Below, piece by piece: positions 5,581 through 8,053 of a stretch of DNA of 8,053 bases. The stretch is from an uncultured Ilumatobacter sp. Its GTDB lineage: Bacteria > Actinomycetota > Acidimicrobiia > Acidimicrobiales > Ilumatobacteraceae. Each line of letters begins with the position of its first letter. Positions within the stretch are counted from its first letter, which is position 1. The stretch lies in the NCBI GenBank assembly GCA_938049325.1, contig CALICC010000289.1, positions 1 to 8,053 on the forward strand, in the 5' to 3' direction. The notes beneath the pieces were generated by a model that ran no database searches, was not told the DNA's origin, and worked only from the letters and a program-made list of their open reading frames with translations. A program made the position numbers and the translations under genes.

Positions 5581-7089
5581 ATGACCGAAGAACTCCAGCA
5601 GATGCAGCGTGAGATCGTCGGTGCCGTCCAGCAAGAACTGACTCGCTTCAGTGCCGAAGTTGCCGCCAGTCTGAAGCAGCTGAACGAAGAAGCTGCGACT
5701 GCCAAGACAGCCCGCGAGGCGCTCGAATCTCAGGTTCAGTCACTCGCCGGGGCACTCGAGCAAGCAAACACCAACAACGCCAGCTTCCAGACCGAACTCC
5801 AGAAGGCACTCGAGGGGCGACTCAACGAGTTCAGCACCGCGACGAAGAAGCGTCACGACGAGATGAACACGCGGCTCGGCAAGGTCGTCGACGATGCCAA
5901 CACCGGCATCACGGCCTCGGTCGCTGCAGCGGCGGGTCCGATCCTCAAGCAGATGGAACACCGCCAAGACCAGGTGGAGCTCGAAGTCAAGAACCTCGAC
6001 GGCAGCATCCGCCGCTTCGACGAGCAGGCCGGACAGATGGTCGGCCACATCAACTCGGTCACGACAGCGATCGAAGCTCGCCTCGAAACGATCACGAAGA
6101 CCGTCAACTCCGCAAACGAAGAGCGCCTCGCGGCGCTCGTACTGCGAGTGGACGAAGTGTCGGCCGCGGCATCTCGTCAGCAGGCCGAAGTGAACAACAT
6201 CGTCGGTGCACGCGTCGACTCGAGCGAGGAGCGCACCAATGAGCGCATGCTCAGCCTCGAGACTCGCCTGACCGACGAGATCGGTCAGCGAGTTGCCGAC
6301 ATCGACGCTCACGTCGGCCGGATCGGTGTGGGCCTCGACGAAGCCGTGCTGACATTGAACGACCGCATCGCCGGTGCCGACGCTCGGTTCGCCGACGTCG
6401 AGCAAGAGTTCGCCAAGGTTCGCGAAGACCTGGAGAACGTCGACGTCGAAGCCATCGACGAGATCAAAGAGAAGATCAGTTCGGCGCTGGGCCAAGCCGA
6501 ACTCGTCCGCATCGAGATGGACCGCTTCCAGGAGACGATCAAGGAAAACCTCGAAGCCACTGCCGTTCGTCTCACCGAGATCGAGACGACCGTCCAAGAC
6601 CAGAGCATGGACGTCGAGACCGCCGTCCAGCTCGAGCGCTTGGAAGAAGTGGAACGAGCGGTGCTCATGCTCGACCCCGACATCTTGTCCTCCGACACCG
6701 GTGGACACTCGGCCGACAGTGCGGAGGCCGAAATGCCGATTCCGACACCTGCACCCGAAGCTACGCCGGCAGCCCCCGCCGAAGCTGCCGCTCCGGCTGC
6801 GGCCGCTCCGGCTGCGGCAGCCCCGGCCGAAGCTGCGGCTCCGGCAGCGGCTGCTCCGGCGCCCGCTGCTCCTGAGGCCGCTCCTCCAGCAGTTGCCGCT
6901 GTCGCTGCAGTCGCCGCGTCGGCGGGAGCCGCCGCCGCAGCAACGGCAACCCCCATCGACATGCCGACGATGCCATCGCTCGGCGACATCCAAGCCTCGC
7001 CCGCAGCACCTCTGTCACCTCCGTCGGCCGACCCGACGACGCCGGCTGAAGACGCTGCCGCGATGGCCCGCCCTCAGGTCAACAGCTGA
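5581..7089 (+). CDS. Long coiled-coil protein with Ala/Pro-rich tail
   Basis: The 502-residue protein matches no family I recognise. Residues 1 to about 370 are almost unbroken amphipathic helix rich in Glu, Gln, Ala, Arg and Leu (for example QQMQREIVGAVQQEL and RLTDEIGQRVADIDAHV), with very few prolines and no Cys, as in a long coiled coil. From about Met385 the sequence becomes an Ala/Pro tail (PTPAPEATPAAPAEAAAP and similar) to about residue 470, then a Pro/Ser/Thr-rich end. There is no signal peptide or clear membrane helix; the Val/Ala stretch near residue 450 is only weakly hydrophobic. ATG 5581 is preferred: GAGGA lies ten bases upstream, and the sequence becomes coiled coil at once. 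Upstream in-frame starts (5368 or 5503) would run through or close to the exonuclease promoter. The PilB/GspE-like gene follows after 37 bases, so it probably serves as a structural or scaffold partner of that machine, which is inference. Confidence 0.85.
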   Translation: MTEELQQMQREIVGAVQQELTRFSAEVAASLKQLNEEAATAKTAREALESQVQSLAGALEQANTNNASFQTELQKALEGRLNEFSTATKKRHDEMNTRLGKVVDDANTGITASVAAAAGPILKQMEHRQDQVELEVKNLDGSIRRFDEQAGQMVGHINSVTTAIEARLETITKTVNSANEERLAALVLRVDEVSAAASRQQAEVNNIVGARVDSSEERTNERMLSLETRLTDEIGQRVADIDAHVGRIGVGLDEAVLTLNDRIAGADARFADVEQEFAKVREDLENVDVEAIDEIKEKISSALGQAELVRIEMDRFQETIKENLEATAVRLTEIETTVQDQSMDVETAVQLERLEEVERAVLMLDPDILSSDTGGHSADSAEAEMPIPTPAPEATPAAPAEAAAPAAAAPAAAAPAEAAAPAAAAPAPAAPEAAPPAVAAVAAVAASAGAAAAATATPIDMPTMPSLGDIQASPAAPLSPPSADPTTPAEDAAAMARPQVNS

Positions 7090-7126
7090 CCACCCGCCGA
7101 CGAACGATCACTGAACGGAAACACAC

Positions 7127-8053
7127 ATGGCAATCGGACGAAAGAAGAGCGACGACGCTCCCGTCGAGAACGAAGGCGGCGGCGTTGCCGTCGCCGAGCG
7201 ACCGGAAGCACCGGGAGGCATCGCACCCGAAGAGTGCATGACCGCCGGTCAGACGCTCGTGCAATCAGGTCACCTGAGCGCTGAAGGCCTCGCCACACTC
7301 CTGGAAGACTCCAACGGCGACCTCGTCAAGTTCAGCGACTTCGCCTTGACCCGTCAAGCGGTCGGTCGCACCGAGCTGGCCAACGCCGTCGGCGTCGCCT
7401 GCCAGGTGCCGGTTGCCGAAGCCAACGTCGCCGAACTCGACGACGAGATCATCCAACGGATTCCTGAAGAGGTGTGTCGCGAGCACAAGGTCATCGCGAT
7501 CGCCGACAGTCCTGAAGGACTCGTTCTCTACGCAGTCGACCCGAGCCCCGCTCGCCGTCAGCTGGTCGAGGCCGCCACCGGACAGCGCTTTGCATGGCGT
7601 GCCTCCGAACACAAGACCGTCACCTCGTTCATCGAGCAGATGTTCCGATCGTCGTCGAACCTCGACGCTCTGGTCGCAACCTTTGCTGGTGAAGACGATC
7701 AGAAGGCCGCCGCCGACCAGATCTCCGAGGTCAACCTCGATGACCAGTCACCGGTCGTCCAACTCGTCGCCAAGATCGTGAGCCAGGCGCTCCGCGACCG
7801 CACCTCGGACATTCACATCGAACCACTGAACGACCGACTGCGAATCCGCTTCCGTGTTGACGGACAGCTGGTCGAAGCCTTCAACCTCCCACTGTCGGCG
7901 CACAACGCGCTCACCTCCCGGCTCAAGATCATGTCGGAGATGAACATCGTCGAGAAGCGTGCGCCGCAAGACGGACAGTTCTCGACCAAGGTCGATGGCA
8001 AAGAGCTCGACGTACGTGTCGCCTCCGTGGCCACCGTGTTCGGCGAGAAGATC
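7127..8053 (+). CDS. PilB/GspE-type secretion ATPase, N-terminal part
   Basis: The frame runs from ATG 7127 to the right edge without a stop, giving 309 residues of a protein usually 550-600 aa long. These hexameric cytoplasmic ATPases power pilus extension or type II secretion by turning the platform protein PilC/GspF. Residues about 35-190 look like the MshEN (T2SSE N) domain: TAGQTLVQSGHLSAEGLATL, then PVAEANVAELDDEIIQRIPE and a hydrophobic strand VIAIADSPEGLVLYAVDP. The start of the ATPase core follows: SPVVQLVAKIVSQAL, SDIHIEP (227-233), IRFRVDGQLVE, and EKRAPQDGQFS near the end, before DVRVASVATVFGEKI. The Walker A and B motifs lie outside the window, so catalysis cannot be checked. PilB for type IV pili is the likeliest member, but GspE or a retraction-type relative is possible. 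A weak GGAA lies six bases before the start. It is probably co-transcribed with the coiled-coil gene. Confidence 0.9.
   Translation, partial: MAIGRKKSDDAPVENEGGGVAVAERPEAPGGIAPEECMTAGQTLVQSGHLSAEGLATLLEDSNGDLVKFSDFALTRQAVGRTELANAVGVACQVPVAEANVAELDDEIIQRIPEEVCREHKVIAIADSPEGLVLYAVDPSPARRQLVEAATGQRFAWRASEHKTVTSFIEQMFRSSSNLDALVATFAGEDDQKAAADQISEVNLDDQSPVVQLVAKIVSQALRDRTSDIHIEPLNDRLRIRFRVDGQLVEAFNLPLSAHNALTSRLKIMSEMNIVEKRAPQDGQFSTKVDGKELDVRVASVATVFGEKI

Noticed and set aside
5740..6993. Long minus-strand open frame (417 aa) opposite the coiled-coil gene
   Set aside because: It is the antisense shadow of a high-G+C gene. Its translation is rich in Asp, Arg, Gly and Cys without any domain, while the plus strand gives a regular coiled coil with a ribosome-binding site.

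Overview
The window is high-G+C bacterial DNA whose genes favour G or C at third codon positions. It most likely comes from an actinobacterium, perhaps of the Acidimicrobiia (Ilumatobacter-like). This is inferred from the DUF222/HNH family gene, the type IV pilus ATPase and the TAnnnT promoter boxes placed 6-7 bases before ATG start codons. No 16S rRNA or other decisive marker is present.

Layout: (1) 1-1845, minus strand: a TetR-family regulator followed, with an 8-base overlap, by a DUF2236 (MpaB/Lcp-type) haem oxygenase that runs off the left edge. A 14-bp palindrome over the regulator's -10 box is a likely autoregulatory operator. (2) 1950-2393, plus strand: a small unrecognised protein whose 3' end overlaps the tail of the next gene. 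(3) 2330-3746, minus strand: a DUF222/HNH-endonuclease family gene with a good promoter. It carries a frameshift near its N-terminus and an Asp where the family has the last HNH histidine, so it is probably a decaying copy. Its 3' end holds a G-rich tandem repeat. (4) 3747-4274: a gene-poor spacer with four 14-base tandem repeats and three strong inverted repeats. (5) 4275-5395, minus strand: a compact cluster of a 5'-3' exonuclease (PIN/FEN fold), the SRP RNA (ffs) starting about 10 bases after the exonuclease stop, and tRNA-Ser(GGA). The SRP RNA's likely -10 box overlaps the exonuclease stop codon. (6) 5581-8053, plus strand: a divergent two-gene unit with a long coiled-coil protein carrying an Ala/Pro-rich tail, and 37 bases later the N-terminal 309 residues of a PilB/GspE-type ATPase that runs off the right edge.

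The regulator and oxygenase look like one transcription unit. The exonuclease, SRP RNA and tRNA are co-oriented housekeeping functions. The coiled-coil gene and the ATPase look like the start of a type IV pilus or secretion operon. The coiled-coil protein is the least explained intact product and the best candidate for new biology. Nothing resembling a defence island, CRISPR array or complete mobile element was seen.
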